From Opitutia bacterium UBA6410 (GTDB lineage Bacteria > Verrucomicrobiota > Verrucomicrobiia > Opitutales > Intestinicryptomonadaceae), in contig DJPO01000061.1 in the NCBI GenBank assembly GCA_002437405.1, positions 1 to 24,066 of the forward strand: a DNA stretch of 24,066 bases. Reading direction: 5' to 3'. The translations under genes were made by a program, and so were the position numbers. How positions within the stretch are numbered: the first letter of the stretch is position 1; each line of letters starts with the position of its first letter. Shown one piece after another: positions 7,101 through 14,482 of this stretch. The notes under the pieces are model-generated. The model made no database searches, was not told the DNA's origin, and saw only the letters and a list, made by a program, of their open reading frames with translations.

Positions 7101-8716
7101 ACAAGGTCAACGACGTAATCGCGAGAGTCCGCCACGCAACCGCGGGCGTAACGCTCATCTCGCCGCCGCCGCACCACGACATCTATTCAATCGAAGACTT
7201 GGCGCAGCTCATCTACGACTTGCGCAATGCCAACGAACAGGCGCGCGTCTCGGTAAAGCTCGTCTCCGAAGTCGGCGTCGGCACGATTGCCGCGGGCGTT
7301 GCCAAGGGCAAGGCGGACGTTGTCCTCATCAGCGGCCACGACGGCGGCACTGGCGCGTCCCCGCTCACGAGTATCAAGCACGCGGGTCTGCCGTGGGAAC
7401 TCGGCTTGGCGGAAGTCCAGCACACTCTGCGCCTCAATCAGTTGCGCGACAAGATTCGCGTTCAGGTGGACGGACAGCTCAAGACGGGGCGCGATGTCGT
7501 AATCGGCGCGCTCTTGGGCGCGGAGGAATTCGGCTTTGCAACGACGATTCTCGTAACCCTCGGTTGCGTGATGATGCGCAAGTGCCACGACAACTCCTGC
7601 CCCGTCGGCGTCGCGACCCAGGATCCGCGCCTTAGAAAGTGCTTCAAGGGCAAGCCCGAGCACATCGAAAACTTCCTGCGGTTCGTCGCGGGCGAAGTCC
7701 GCGAAATCCTCGCAAGCCTCGGTTTGCGCTCCATCGAAGAGGCGGTCGGACGCAGCGACCTGCTCGAAACGGACGAAGCAATCGAGTTCTGGAAGTCCAA
7801 GAATCTCGACTTCTCCAAGATTTTCGAAGTTGTCGGCGACGAATCGCTGCCGCGCCACAGCGCGGGGCTCTCGCCGCGCGAACTCGCGCAGGCGTACGAC
7901 AAGAAGCTCTTGGCGAAGGTCGAAGGCAATATCCAGTCGGCGACCCCGATTGAAATCGATATGCCGATACGCAACAGCGACAGAAGCGTCGGCGCGATGT
8001 TAAGCTCGCACGTGGCAAAGAAGTACGGCAACGCGGGTCTGCCCGAGGACACTATCAAGGTCAACTTCAAGGGTGTTGCGGGTCAGAGCTTTGGGGCGTT
8101 CCTCGCCGCGGGCATTACCTTCAACCTCGAGGGCGAGGCGAACGACTACGTCGGCAAGAGCCTTTCGGGCGGCAAGATTGTCGTAAAGCTCTCCCCCGAC
8201 TGCGACATTCAAAGCGACAGAAACTGGATTGCCGGCAACGTAATCGGCTACGGCGCGACGGGCGGCAAGATTCTGCTCAACGGCAAGGCGGGCGAACGCT
8301 TCGCAATCCGCAACAGCGGCGCGACTTTCGTAGTCGAGGGCGTCGGCGACCACTGCTGCGAATATATGACAGGCGGGCGCGTCGTGGTTCTCGGGCCCAC
8401 GGGCTTCAATTTCGGCGCGGGTATGACGGGCGGCTTCGCCTACATATTCGACGAATACGGAAACTTCGACATGCGCTGCAACCTCCAGTCAATCGACCTC
8501 GAAACGGTTGTCGAGGGCTCGGCGGACGAAGCGGAGCTGAAGGGATTAATCGAAGAGTTCTACGCCGCGACAAACAGCGCGAGGGCAAAGGCGATTCTGG
8601 ACGATTGGGAAAACTCCCTGCCCAAGTTCGTCAAGGTGTTCCCCGTCGAATACCGCAAGGCTCTCGGTAGAATGCTGAGCGTGGACTCGCACAAGTCTTC
8701 ACAGGAAACTGCATAA
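4184..8716 (+). CDS. gltB: Glutamate synthase, large (alpha) subunit
   Basis: With GltD it converts glutamine plus 2-oxoglutarate to two glutamates, using electrons passed from the small subunit. The 1510-aa length is usual for the bacterial NADPH-type large subunit. The class II amidotransferase domain comes first, with nucleophile Cys27 in NEHDACGVG; mature enzymes begin at this Cys after propeptide removal. The central linker follows, then the FMN domain (GGEDPARYKGIG, then SPPPHHDIYSIEDLAQL). The 3Fe-4S ligands are Cys1128, Cys1134 and Cys1139 (CVMMRKCHDNSCPVG). A C-terminal GXGXG beta-helix contains FGAGMTGGFAYIFDE. The ATG at 4184 is chosen because the sigma-54 promoter lies just upstream. 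The stop is one base before the gltD ATG, so the two genes are co-transcribed. Confidence 0.97.
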   Translation: MQENKINHSYFPQAQGMYNSVNEHDACGVGLVADINAIGKHEIVENGVEILERLMHRGAVGGDAQTGDGAGIMTQIPDEFFRREIPNLPEKGKYGVGMTFLPRDENVANACRVIVETDIIEEGLELLCWREVPVNMSAIGGMALESCPKIVQFFVKGAKDEDTSAFERSLYILRRRIEKDVDAKTTAGDTFYICTLSCRTIVYKGLLNAPQLRNFFPDLADADYKSAIALVHQRYSTNTFPTWQLAQPFRYLAHNGEINTLRGNLNQMRSRETHFESPLFGEDIKKVIPVIREGQSDSACLDNAVELYTSAGRSLPHTMLMLVPQAWGRNFYVSKDIQGFFEYHSGLSEPWDGPAALAFTDGVNAGALLDRNGLRPARFTLTKGGKFVLASETGVLDIAPSEVVMRGRLGAGEMIYLDLVKHRILFDKEIKTLVARSKPYRRWVDANRITLSGIFESVPEPIVGENLVQRQKLFGYTAEDLDMILRPMCETAKEPTGSMGNDAALAVLSEKPQLLYDYFKQLFAQVTNPPIDPIREELVMSLMTYIGNQGNTLAELPTHAHLLKLPHPILANRDIACILSSKVENFQAERITAEFSAIGGEKALREALEKISDAAENAVKGGKSVIILSDKNLSYGYAPIPMLLAVAAVNRRLIDRQLRTSAGIIAETGEAREIAHFCLLLGYGATAINPYLAIETIANMVDNKQIAGVDAAVAVANYIKAVCKGILKVMSKMGISTLRSYRQAQVFEAVGLGRELVDAYFAPTASRVGGIGLAEIAKETLERYHNAHYPKPNFENVLENIGKYKFRKDGEHHLWTPATITLLQRAVRENDIAKYREYAEFINNQAHHLCTLRGLFKFKPTKAIPIEEVESVESIIHRFVTGAMSFGSISPEAHETIALAMNRLGGMSNSGEGGEDPARYKGIGTPDNKSSAIKQVASGRFGVTAEYLINARELQIKVAQGAKPGEGGQLPGHKVNDVIARVRHATAGVTLISPPPHHDIYSIEDLAQLIYDLRNANEQARVSVKLVSEVGVGTIAAGVAKGKADVVLISGHDGGTGASPLTSIKHAGLPWELGLAEVQHTLRLNQLRDKIRVQVDGQLKTGRDVVIGALLGAEEFGFATTILVTLGCVMMRKCHDNSCPVGVATQDPRLRKCFKGKPEHIENFLRFVAGEVREILASLGLRSIEEAVGRSDLLETDEAIEFWKSKNLDFSKIFEVVGDESLPRHSAGLSPRELAQAYDKKLLAKVEGNIQSATPIEIDMPIRNSDRSVGAMLSSHVAKKYGNAGLPEDTIKVNFKGVAGQSFGAFLAAGITFNLEGEANDYVGKSLSGGKIVVKLSPDCDIQSDRNWIAGNVIGYGATGGKILLNGKAGERFAIRNSGATFVVEGVGDHCCEYMTGGRVVVLGPTGFNFGAGMTGGFAYIFDEYGNFDMRCNLQSIDLETVVEGSADEAELKGLIEEFYAATNSARAKAILDDWENSLPKFVKVFPVEYRKALGRMLSVDSHKSSQETA

Positions 8717-8717
8717 T

Positions 8718-10142
8718 ATGGCAATCAACTTCTTCGACATACCGCGCCTGAATTTGGGGTATCGTCAGGGACGGACGGCCGACTACGACGAGGTCGAAAA
8801 TCGGCCGACCCAAACGGAGGTAACCGTTCAGGCGCAGCGTTGCATGAACTGCGGAATCCCCTTCTGCCACGGCGCGGGGTGCCCGCTGGGCAACCATATC
8901 CCCGACTTCAACGCGGCGGTTCGCGAGGGCAGGTTTCGGGACGCGTACTACATACTCGCCCAGACCTCCCCGTTCCCCGAGTTTACGTCGCGCATTTGCC
9001 CCGCGCTCTGCGAGGCTTCGTGCACGGCGGGGCTTCCGTCCGACCCCGTGGCGGTTCGCCAAATCGAATACGAGATAATCGAAAACGCGTACAAACGCGG
9101 GTATGTCGAACCCTTCAAACCCCGTACCTATACGGGTATGCGGGTCGCGGTAATCGGCTCGGGGCCTTCGGGGCTCGCCGCCGCCGACGCGCTCGCGCGG
9201 AAAGGGCACGAAGTTGTTGTCTTTGAAAAGAACGTGAATTTCGGCGGGCTGCTCCGCTACGGTATCCCCGATTTCAAACTGAAAAAGAGCGTAATTGAGC
9301 GTAGACTCGACGTCCTTTCCTCTTCGGGGATTACGTTCGAGGGCGGAGTGCAAATCGGCGTCGATATTTCCGCCGAATACCTCAGGCGCAAGTTCGACGC
9401 TCTCTGCATTTGCGCGGGCACGCAGGTTCCGCGCCCGCTCGCCCCGAATGTCGAGGGCAGGGGAGCGAGGGGCGTGTTTTTCGCGCTCGAATTTTTGGCA
9501 TCGCAAAACCGCGTCATATCGGGCGAAGCGTCGGAGCTCGCCATTAGCGCGAAGGACAAAAACGTGCTCGTAATCGGCGGCGGCGACACGGGCTCGGACT
9601 GCGTGGGTACTGCAATCAGGCAGGGCGCGAAGTCCGTTGCACAGGTCGAAATTATGCCCGAACCCCCCGCCCAACGCCATAGCTCGACCCCGTGGCCGAT
9701 GTGGCCGTACAAGCTCCGCACGTCCAGCAGCCACATGGAGGGTTGCACGCGCCTTTGGGGCGTCAACGTCAAGTCGATTGAAATTAGGGGCGGCTTCGCA
9801 AAATCCGCCACGTTCGCCAAGTGCGACTGGACTTTCGACGAAACCGGCCGCCCGCGCTCGTTCGTCGAGCGTCCCGACGAAAATTTCAGACTGGAAGCCG
9901 ACCTAATTTTGTTAAGTATGGGCTTTACAGGCGTCGAAAAAAATGGGATAGTGGAACAGTTGGGAATCCTGTTGAATTCGCGCTCGATGATTGCCGTGGA
10001 CAAGTCGATGTCGACAAACGTAGACGGCGTTTTCGCGACGGGCGATTCGGTTTCCGGGCCGTCGCTTGTCGTGAGGGCGATTGCCTCGGGCAAAGCGGTC
10101 GCAGACAGGATTGATTCATATTTGAAGAAATCATACCGCTAA
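8718..10142 (+). CDS. gltD: Glutamate synthase, small (beta) subunit
   Basis: This FAD and Fe-S subunit takes electrons from NAD(P)H and passes them to GltB. The 474 aa are standard for the family. The N-terminal Cys-rich segment carries the cluster ligands: Cys42, 45, 50 and 55 (RCMNCGIPFCHGAGC), and Cys94, 98 and 102 (ICPALCEASC). An FAD-binding Rossmann motif GSGPSG is at 147-152, a second nucleotide-binding motif GGGDTG starts at 287, and the FAD-closing motif GVFATGDSVSGPSLV is near the C terminus. It is one base downstream of gltB and 8 nt upstream of the activator gene, forming gltB-gltD-activator. It should be expressed from the sigma-54 promoter at 4133. Confidence 0.97.
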   Translation: MAINFFDIPRLNLGYRQGRTADYDEVENRPTQTEVTVQAQRCMNCGIPFCHGAGCPLGNHIPDFNAAVREGRFRDAYYILAQTSPFPEFTSRICPALCEASCTAGLPSDPVAVRQIEYEIIENAYKRGYVEPFKPRTYTGMRVAVIGSGPSGLAAADALARKGHEVVVFEKNVNFGGLLRYGIPDFKLKKSVIERRLDVLSSSGITFEGGVQIGVDISAEYLRRKFDALCICAGTQVPRPLAPNVEGRGARGVFFALEFLASQNRVISGEASELAISAKDKNVLVIGGGDTGSDCVGTAIRQGAKSVAQVEIMPEPPAQRHSSTPWPMWPYKLRTSSSHMEGCTRLWGVNVKSIEIRGGFAKSATFAKCDWTFDETGRPRSFVERPDENFRLEADLILLSMGFTGVEKNGIVEQLGILLNSRSMIAVDKSMSTNVDGVFATGDSVSGPSLVVRAIASGKAVADRIDSYLKKSYR

Positions 10143-10150
10143 TCACAAAA

Positions 10151-11686
10151 ATGAGTCTACACGTCGAAGTAGCCGTACTTAACAAAATCAGCCACCTTGT
10201 CGCGCGCCGCACGTCCGTATCGGAAATGCTCTCGGAAGTCCTGAAAATCCTCCACTTGGAGATGGGGCTTCTGCGCGGCACTGTCACTTTGCGCGAGGGC
10301 GACGTTTTGGTTATCGAAGCTTCCGAGGGCTTGAGCCGCTCGGAAATCGACAGGGGGCTTTACCGCGTGGGCGAGGGAATTACGGGAATGGTTGCCGCGC
10401 AGGGCAAGGGCAGGATTATCCCCGACATCTCCCGCGAAAAGGGCTTTTTAAACCGCACGAAAGCCCGCGACAACCAAAAGGGCGTCGCGTTCATCTGCGT
10501 GCCGATTATCTACAAAGACGACGTTATCGGAACTCTTAGCATAGACCGCAAAGTCGAGCCCGACACCGACTTGAAAGCGGACTACCACCTGCTCGACACA
10601 ATCGCCAACATTGTCGCCGACGCAATCTACGCCGCCTATTCCGAGCACGAGGAGCGCGAAAAACTCCTGAGCGAAAGCCGCGCATTGAAGCTCGAGCTCG
10701 AAAACAAACTGCGCCCCGACGAAATTATCGGCAATTGCAGCAATATGAAAAAAGTCTACGCGATGATTTCAAAAGTCGCGGCGTCGAACGCCACGGTTTT
10801 GATTCGCGGGGAGTCGGGGACTGGCAAGGAGCTTGTCGCAAAGGCGATTCAGAAAAATTCCCTGCGCAAGGAAAAGCCGTTTATCACAGTCAACTGCGCG
10901 GCGATTCCCGAGGGGCTGATTGAAAGCGAACTCTTCGGGCACGAAAAGGGCTCGTTTACGGGGGCGGTGAACCGCAAAATCGGCTTGGCGGAACTCGCCG
11001 ACACGGGAACTCTCTTTTTGGACGAAATCGGCGACGTTTCGATGCCAATGCAGCTGAAACTCTTGCGGTTCATTCAGGAGCACACTTTCTACCGCGTCGG
11101 CGGGAGTCAGGAACACAAAGTTGACGTTCGCATTTTGGCGGCGACGAGCCGAAACCTCGAGGATATGATAGCCAAGGGCACTTTTCGCGAGGACTTGTAT
11201 TACAGGCTCAACGTCTTCCCGATTTATATGCCCGCCCTGCGCAACCGCAAGAGCGATATCGTGCTGCTCGCCGAATACTTTTTGAAAAAGTACAACGCAA
11301 TGCACGGCAAGTCGGTTGCGAGAATCACGACCCCAGCGATAAATATGATGAGCACATATTATTGGCCCGGGAACGTCCGCGAGCTTGAAAATTGCATTGA
11401 ATACGCGGTTCTCAATACCTCCGACAACGTTATCAGCGGGTACAATCTTCCGCCGTCGCTCCAGACCGCCGAGGCGACGTATTCGTCCTTAGTGCCCGAC
11501 GCGGCGAAAGACGGCGGCGGCGACTACGAGTCGCTCGTTTCCTCCTTTGAAAAGGAGCTTATCGTCGAGGCGTTGAAGCTGAAAAAGGGCAACGCCAGCG
11601 CGGCTGCGAAGCATTTGGGGACGACCCAGCGCGTGGTGCTCTACAAAATCAAAAAGCTCGGAATCGACCCGACTTTGTACAAATAG
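10151..11686 (+). CDS. NifA-like sigma-54-dependent activator (GAF-AAA+-HTH)
   Basis: A 511-aa enhancer-binding protein. Residues about 20-165 look like a GAF sensor domain. The AAA+ domain (about 190-420) has Walker A GESGTGKE at 220-227, the sigma-54-contacting loop as GSFTGA at 267-272 (Ser replaces the usual Ala), and Walker B LFLDEIGD with Asp291. A Fis-type helix-turn-helix (NASAAAKHLGTTQRVVLYK) starts at 481. The architecture matches NifA. However, no nif genes are present, and the linker lacks the CxxxxC pair of oxygen-sensitive NifA proteins. As third gene of the gltBD operon, next to two sigma-54 promoters, it most likely controls glnN and gltBD. The GAF ligand (for example 2-oxoglutarate or a PII protein) is unknown. 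No strong Shine-Dalgarno precedes the ATG. Confidence 0.93.
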   Translation: MSLHVEVAVLNKISHLVARRTSVSEMLSEVLKILHLEMGLLRGTVTLREGDVLVIEASEGLSRSEIDRGLYRVGEGITGMVAAQGKGRIIPDISREKGFLNRTKARDNQKGVAFICVPIIYKDDVIGTLSIDRKVEPDTDLKADYHLLDTIANIVADAIYAAYSEHEEREKLLSESRALKLELENKLRPDEIIGNCSNMKKVYAMISKVAASNATVLIRGESGTGKELVAKAIQKNSLRKEKPFITVNCAAIPEGLIESELFGHEKGSFTGAVNRKIGLAELADTGTLFLDEIGDVSMPMQLKLLRFIQEHTFYRVGGSQEHKVDVRILAATSRNLEDMIAKGTFREDLYYRLNVFPIYMPALRNRKSDIVLLAEYFLKKYNAMHGKSVARITTPAINMMSTYYWPGNVRELENCIEYAVLNTSDNVISGYNLPPSLQTAEATYSSLVPDAAKDGGGDYESLVSSFEKELIVEALKLKKGNASAAAKHLGTTQRVVLYKIKKLGIDPTLYK

Positions 11687-12065
11687 GGTGTTTTTATATC
11701 CTTCCCAAAAGCTTGTGTTGCTACTTTTGTGTTGTGTTTTCGGCGGGTGCGGGCGGACTAGTGAATAACGCCGCCATAAATCACGATTGAGCCGCAAAAG
11801 CCTACGCACGAACAGTTGCAACAAATAACACGTTTTAGAAAACAACTGCATAAATCGGGCATAGGCTGGTGCGGGTAGCACTTTAAATTCATTCGGCAGG
11901 AGAATGGCTTTCTCTTCTCTTTTGTCTTTTTTTTGTAATTGCATCGCTTCTCTCAAGACAAAAAGCAACCCCAAGAATAAAAATCCCCACTCAGCAAAAG
12001 CCGTTCTCCGAAACAATAAAACTCTTCCCGCAAATAAAAACCGACCCCAAAAAACAACAAAAAAA
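11687..12065. other. Spacer after the activator gene, no gene seen
   Basis: About 380 bp between the activator stop and the terminator. I see no supported gene. An A-rich part (about 11940-12060) contains a first copy of the ACCGACCCCAAAAA word that is repeated in the terminator. A weak hairpin, GAGAA (11900-11904) with TTCTC (11910-11914), followed by T-rich sequence could add termination. Confidence 0.5.
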
Positions 12066-12092
12066 CCGACCCCAAAAAGGAGTCGGTTTTTT
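12058..12092. terminator. Bidirectional terminator between activator and L27 genes
   Basis: Stem CCGACCCC (12066-12073) with GGAGTCGG (12079-12086), one mismatch and loop AAAAA. TTTTTT follows on the plus strand, and the A-run at 12058-12065 gives a T-run on the minus strand. It can end both the gltB operon and the rplU-rpmA operon. Confidence 0.85.
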
Positions 12093-12108
12093 ATCGGATG
12101 GTTTGCCG

Positions 12109-12357
12109 TTATTCCGCTACGGTAACGGACACTTTTCTGTGCGCGCCGTCCCACTTGACGATACCGTCTACGAGCGCGAAGAGCGTGTAGTCTCTGCCCA
12201 TGCCGACGTTCTGTCCAGGGTGGATTTTCGTGCCGCACTGGCGGAGGATAATGTTGCCAGCCAAAACGTATTCGCCGCCAAACTTCTTGACGCCGCGACG
12301 CTGCGCGTTGGAGTCGCGCCCGTTTCTGGAAGTACCTTGACCTTTTTTATGTGCCAT
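12109..12357 (-). CDS. rpmA: Ribosomal protein bL27
   Basis: An 82-aa basic protein of the large ribosomal subunit, whose N terminus reaches the peptidyl-transferase centre. It begins MAHKKGQGTSRNGRDSN and contains GGEYVLAGNIILRQCGTKIH, the standard start and core of L27. There is no N-terminal extension of the Firmicutes type that needs cleavage. It follows rplU with an 18-nt gap, the conserved L21-L27 order. Confidence 0.97.
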   Translation of the reverse strand: MAHKKGQGTSRNGRDSNAQRRGVKKFGGEYVLAGNIILRQCGTKIHPGQNVGMGRDYTLFALVDGIVKWDGAHRKVSVTVAE

Positions 12358-12375
12358 ACGTCTAAATCCTTTCTA

Positions 12376-12690
12376 TTACGCCTTGATTGCTTCTATCTTG
12401 ATGACGGAAAGTTCTTGGCGGTGGCCGCGCTTGCGTTCATAACGCTTTCTGCGGTTCTTCTTGATGATTACCACTTTCTTCCCGCGCTTGTTTTCCAGTA
12501 CCTTAGCCGAAACGCTTGCGCCTTCGACAAGGGGCGTACCAAACTTGGCACTTTCGCCTTCGCCGACCATCAGAACGTCCTTGATTTCGACTGTGTCGCC
12601 GGCGTTCGTGCCCGCAAAACGGTTCACGAAAAGAATGTCGCCCTCTTTTACTGTGAGCTGTTTTCCCTGTATTTTGATTGTTGCTTTCAT
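12376..12690 (-). CDS. rplU: Ribosomal protein bL21
   Basis: A 104-aa large-subunit protein that binds 23S rRNA. It starts MKATIKIQGKQLTVKEGD and ends with the basic segment KRYERKRGHRQELSVIKIEAIKA, both characteristic. An in-frame ATG 54 bp further upstream (12744) would add 18 unrelated residues and is rejected because MKA is the family start. A weak promoter (TTGCAT, 17 nt, TTATTT on the minus strand) is possible just upstream, but I do not list it separately. Confidence 0.96.
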   Translation of the reverse strand: MKATIKIQGKQLTVKEGDILFVNRFAGTNAGDTVEIKDVLMVGEGESAKFGTPLVEGASVSAKVLENKRGKKVVIIKKNRRKRYERKRGHRQELSVIKIEAIKA

Positions 12691-12874
12691 TGTATTAAAA
12701 TTATCGAAAAGGAACAAATAAGCACTTGTTCCGTCTGTATGCAAGTTTATTTTTCGGTCTCGCTTAAAATTGCGATTTTGAAAGTTATCTCATAAAAAAA
12801 TTTTTATGCAAGCTCTTTGTTGCCTTTTTTTGCAATTTTTTTGTGCGGAAAAACGAATATCGCGCGTCGAAAAA

Positions 12875-13393
12875 TTAAAAATTGCGCCCGCCGCCGCTTG
12901 GACGGCTCGGAGTGTTGGGGGTGTATTGGCGGTGGCGGAGAATCCCGACGGAGTCGCCCGTCGCGCAGTATCCAGCCTCGGGCAGAAAGTATTTGTCGAT
13001 TAAATTGCGCGACTGCACCCAAGGGGCGGATTCGCCGCCGTCGCGTTGCGGAAATTTTTCGGGCGCGGACGCAAGGGGTGTGACGTACATTACGAGCACT
13101 GCCGCAGCCGCCACGAGCACCGACGCCGCGAACCATTCCGATTTTGCGTGCGGGTCGAGGTATTTTTCGGGCGGCATCAGCGGATTTGGTATGCACGGCA
13201 GATTTGCCAAGTGCGGTTTTCTCCCGTATATTTTACAGGTTTCGACGTATATTTTGCACTGGCGGCGGAAAATGTGCGCGAGTTCTGCGTCGGAGCGTAT
13301 GCACTTCGACAGCCTGCGGCGTTCCCGCGAAGTCGCTTCGTTATCGAGATATGCGGATACGAGTTCCTCGAATTTTTCCCTCGATATTCTCAT
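12875..13393 (-). CDS. Membrane-anchored putative anti-sigma factor
   Basis: A 172-aa protein directly downstream of the ECF sigma gene on the same strand, 22 nt apart. The N-terminal ~65 residues are helical and begin FEELVSAYLDNEATSRERRRL, similar in style to anti-sigma domains. One hydrophobic helix is at about 87-105 and the remainder is short, low in charge and Gly/Pro-rich at the end. It contains His40, Cys46 and Cys53, but the spacing (H-x5-C-x6-C) is not the classical zinc anti-sigma H-x3-C-x2-C. The role is inferred mainly from gene order and topology; it could instead be an unrelated membrane protein. If correct, it would hold the sigma factor at the membrane until a signal arrives. 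Confidence 0.6.
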   Translation of the reverse strand: MRISREKFEELVSAYLDNEATSRERRRLSKCIRSDAELAHIFRRQCKIYVETCKIYGRKPHLANLPCIPNPLMPPEKYLDPHAKSEWFAASVLVAAAAVLVMYVTPLASAPEKFPQRDGGESAPWVQSRNLIDKYFLPEAGYCATGDSVGILRHRQYTPNTPSRPSGGGRNF

Positions 13394-13415
13394 CTAAAAA
13401 TTTTCGTCTTTTTTT

Positions 13416-14012
13416 CTAAGCGCGTTTCTCGAGCTCAATTCTCAGGTATTCGCGCGCCCGCGACAGGCGGCTCTTGACTGTCCCGACGCTGATTCCCAGC
13501 TCCGCCGAGATTTCCTCGTAGCTCAAGTCCCGCGCGACTCTGAGTTTTATGACATCGCCGTATTTTGCGGGCAATGACGCAATCGCCTCGGGCAGGGTGC
13601 GGGCGAATTCGTTGAATTCGGTTTCCTCCGCGGGGGTGTCGTCGTCGCCCGCGATTACGTCGCAAAGTCTGGTGTTTTCGTCGTCGCCGACTTGCGAGTC
13701 CAGCGAGACGCTCTCGCCGCGCTTTCGTCTCCACCAGTACCAGTGTTTGTTTCGCGCCAGATTTGTCGCGATGTGGTAGAGCCAAGTGGAAAGCGAGCAT
13801 TCGCCGCGAAAGTTGACGATGCTTTTGCGCGCGCGCAAAAAGGTGTCCTGCGCCACTTCCTCCGCGTCCTGATGGTTGCTGAGCAGACTGTTGGCGCGGT
13901 TGTAGATTTTATCCCAGTGGGTATTGACCAATTCACCGAAGGCGCAGTCGTCTCCGTTTTTGAGTCTGTCGAGCATTTTATTTGGCGCGGAATGTTCTAC
14001 CGTTGTGTCCAT
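13416..14012 (-). CDS. ECF RNA polymerase sigma factor
   Basis: A 198-aa sigma factor with only regions 2 and 4. Region 2 (about 20-90) contains HQDAEEVAQDTFLRARKSI and FRGECSLSTWLYHIATNLARN, the core-binding and -10 recognition helices. Region 4 (about 130-185) contains LPAKYGDVIKLRVARDLSYE then EISAELGISVGTVKSRLSRA, the -35 recognition helix-turn-helix. The frame stays open to 14204, but the ATG at 14012 is chosen. It follows a good Shine-Dalgarno (GAAAGGTGGG, 14016-14025) and a promoter, and upstream codons run into the palindrome at 14092. It is likely co-transcribed with the anti-sigma candidate. Its target genes are unknown. Confidence 0.93.
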   Translation of the reverse strand: MDTTVEHSAPNKMLDRLKNGDDCAFGELVNTHWDKIYNRANSLLSNHQDAEEVAQDTFLRARKSIVNFRGECSLSTWLYHIATNLARNKHWYWWRRKRGESVSLDSQVGDDENTRLCDVIAGDDDTPAEETEFNEFARTLPEAIASLPAKYGDVIKLRVARDLSYEEISAELGISVGTVKSRLSRAREYLRIELEKRA

Positions 14013-14032
14013 AAACCCACCTTTCTGTAAAC

Positions 14033-14060
14033 ATAGTACTTGTTGTACAAAAATTGACAA
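14033..14060 (-). promoter_or_regulatory. Candidate sigma-70 promoter of the ECF sigma gene
   Basis: On the minus strand TTGTCA (14060-14055), 16 nt, then TACTAT (14038-14033). The start site would be close to 14026, just ahead of the Shine-Dalgarno. The word CAAGTACTATGTT is nearly the same as CAAATACTATGTT upstream of the PEP-CTERM gene. Confidence 0.45.
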
Positions 14061-14091
14061 GGGAAATGTAGGCAAGTTCCACGTTTTTTTT

Positions 14092-14215
14092 GGGCTTGTG
14101 AAATCGGGCTTGATACGGCGTTTCGGATTGAAAACGCAATGGGTACGTACCTTAAGTACGCACGCCATCGCGTTTTCAATCCAAAGCCACCGTCTGAAGC
14201 CCAATTTGACAAGCC
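14092..14215. repeat. 124-bp imperfect palindromic element
   Basis: The left half begins GGGCTTGTGAAATCGGGCTT. The right half, read in reverse complement, begins GGCTTGTCAAATTGGGCTT, and similarity continues inward (shared GGATTGAAAACGC and ATGG) to a centre at about 14151-14155 (CTTAA) flanked by GTACGTAC and GTACGCAC. It has no gene and no evident target-site duplication. Its outer end recurs at 24044. It could be a mobile palindromic (MITE or REP-like) element. Confidence 0.75.
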
Positions 14216-14221
14216 TAGACA

Positions 14222-14390
14222 GCGCGGCTTACGCCGCGCGATGTGTTTTTAAACTTGGTTTCGGTAAGCCGATTTTATTTTAGAGCAAAAGTCGCTTCGC
14301 TCCTTTTGCGGAATTGTAGCGCGCAGGTCGCGGCTTTGCCGCTCCTGCTGTCGAAGGGCTTTCGCCCCTCGAGCTCCCCCGCTGGGGTTG
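14222..14390. repeat. Run of short GC-rich stem-loops
   Basis: Successive hairpins are GCGCGGC-ttac-GCCGCGC (14222-14239); GCAAAAG with CTTTTGC (14285-14309); GCAGG and GCGGC pairing with GCCGC and CCTGC around a TTT loop (14323-14348); GGGC-tttc-GCCC (14356-14367); and CCCC-gct-GGGG near 14376-14386. Together with the preceding palindrome they fill the spacer between two divergent genes. No coding sequence is supported here. Confidence 0.6.
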
Positions 14391-14482
14391 GGCTGGCGTT
14401 GCATTTCCTTTGCCGCGAATTTTACAAAAAATGTTTGCCAATCGCCCGCTTTTGCGTTGAAATACTATTGTACGCAGGAAGT

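Noticed and set aside
4691..7177. An 828-aa open frame on the minus strand opposite gltB
   Set aside because: Shadow of the GC-rich codon pattern of gltB; no start signal and no family motif.
11489..12238. A 249-aa minus-strand frame across the activator end, the spacer and the terminator
   Set aside because: It overlaps the activator helix-turn-helix, the terminator and the end of rpmA, and has low-complexity Lys/Arg-rich content.
14013..14204. N-terminal extension of the ECF sigma gene by 64 codons
   Set aside because: It reads through the promoter and the palindrome. The ATG at 14012 has a good Shine-Dalgarno and the normal family length.
14389..14405. Sigma-54-like TTGGGCTGGCGTTGCA upstream of the GTPase operon
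   Set aside because: The GG-to-GC spacing is one base short and the TGGCAC core is poorly matched.
14243..14482. 80-codon N-terminal extension of the GTPase
   Set aside because: It would be encoded by the stem-loop run and has an unnatural composition; the protein-like sequence begins at 14483.
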